Assembly (NCBI RefSeq): GCF_016107655.1
Contig: NZ_JABASX010000008.1
Location: 184,542 to 248,541, forward strand
Length of the DNA: 64,000 bases
Direction: 5' to 3'
Source of the DNA: Brevibacterium antiquum
Lineage (GTDB): Bacteria > Actinomycetota > Actinomycetes > Actinomycetales > Brevibacteriaceae
The notes below the pieces were generated by a model. That model was given only the letters and a program-made list of their open reading frames with translations, was not told the DNA's origin and did not search any database. Shown here in pieces: positions 63,944-64,000 of this stretch (positions are counted from its first letter, which is position 1; each line of letters begins with the position of its first letter). Position numbers and translations under genes: made by a program.

Positions 63944-64000
63944 AACTACCTGACGGCGGCCCAGCAACCTTGCGCAAGGTTGCTGGGCCGCCGTCAGGTA
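63944..64000. repeat. 60-bp palindrome, copy 2 (cut by window edge)
   Basis: The left arm (63944-63973) and the visible 27 bases of the right arm pair perfectly. Compared with copy 1, a G-C pair near the base of the stem is A-T here (CTGGCGG/CCGCCAG versus CTGACGG/CCGTCAG), and the single mismatch of copy 1 is repaired. About 85 bp of AT-rich and plain sequence separate it from the AbiEi-like start. Confidence 0.8.

Overview
The window is GC-rich, gene-dense chromosomal DNA from an actinobacterium. Support for this comes from the DtxR/IdeR-type iron box, the HspR-type HAIR operator, a homodimeric AceE, a DUF3152 lipoprotein, an MscS-free but Clp-rich stress set, ECF42-type sigma/DGPF pairs, an Mqo and frequent GTG/TTG starts. 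The general look of the proteins suggests Micrococcales, perhaps Brevibacterium; this is an impression that was not verified by any search. Nothing points to a plasmid or a phage genome; the only clear mobile DNA is a small island in a tRNA-Ser gene.

Layout. 1-4.7 kb: AlkD-like fragment, an ECF42 sigma factor with its DGPF partner, a DUF4333 lipoprotein, a quinone oxidoreductase and a DJ-1/PfpI protein. 4.8-7.96 kb: an island bounded by 39-bp direct repeats made of the tRNA-Ser 3' end. It holds a RelA/SpoT-domain protein with a small overlapping partner, a lipoprotein/DUF4190-like pair and an integrase relic. 8.0-10.2 kb: intact tRNA-Ser(GGA), a second DGPF/ECF42 pair and SRP RNA. 10.3-15.9 kb: L,D-transpeptidase, siderophore-binding lipoprotein, a ClgR/PopR-like regulator, a SHOCT protein and a two-component system. 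16-22 kb: a ClpP pair (one subunit lacks catalytic Ser and His), YidC with a small partner, a HhH-GPD glycosylase-like protein and a HAIR-controlled ClpC-like unfoldase. 22-24.3 kb: DUF3152 lipoprotein and two tandem glyoxalase-like proteins.

24.4-32.2 kb is one tightly coupled operon: peptide/nickel-type ABC importer with a fused double ATPase, a luciferase-like monooxygenase and a fused CMD/AhpD protein. 32.2-36.5 kb: methyltransferase, thioredoxin-reductase-like flavoprotein, a divergent HTH-cupin regulator, and aldehyde dehydrogenase with DUF779. 36.9-41.3 kb: SRPBCC protein, M23 peptidase, acetyltransferases, aquaporin and an AI-2E family permease. 41.4-46 kb: an M3 peptidase fused to a YbaK tRNA-deacylase domain, overlapping a queuosine-precursor transporter that converges on tgt. 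46-51 kb: homocysteine methyltransferase, GlcD-like oxidase, aminotransferase and malate:quinone oxidoreductase.

51-62.3 kb is a purine (urate/ureide) catabolism locus: AllE, a DUF6986 lyase-like protein, malic enzyme, an IclR regulator, AceE, uricase, HIU hydrolase, OHCU decarboxylase and glycerate kinase. Three copies of one 16-bp palindrome (YGGAA...TTCCA) lie at its divergent promoters and are the likely IclR operators. The window ends with a peroxiredoxin and an AbiEi/DUF559-like protein framed by two near-identical 60-bp palindromes that differ by a compensating base-pair change.

The best leads for something new are the RelA/SpoT-plus-small-partner pair on the tRNA island, the ClpP heteromer with a dead subunit beside a ClgR-like gene, the M3-YbaK fusion, and the palindrome-framed AbiEi/DUF559 cassette.
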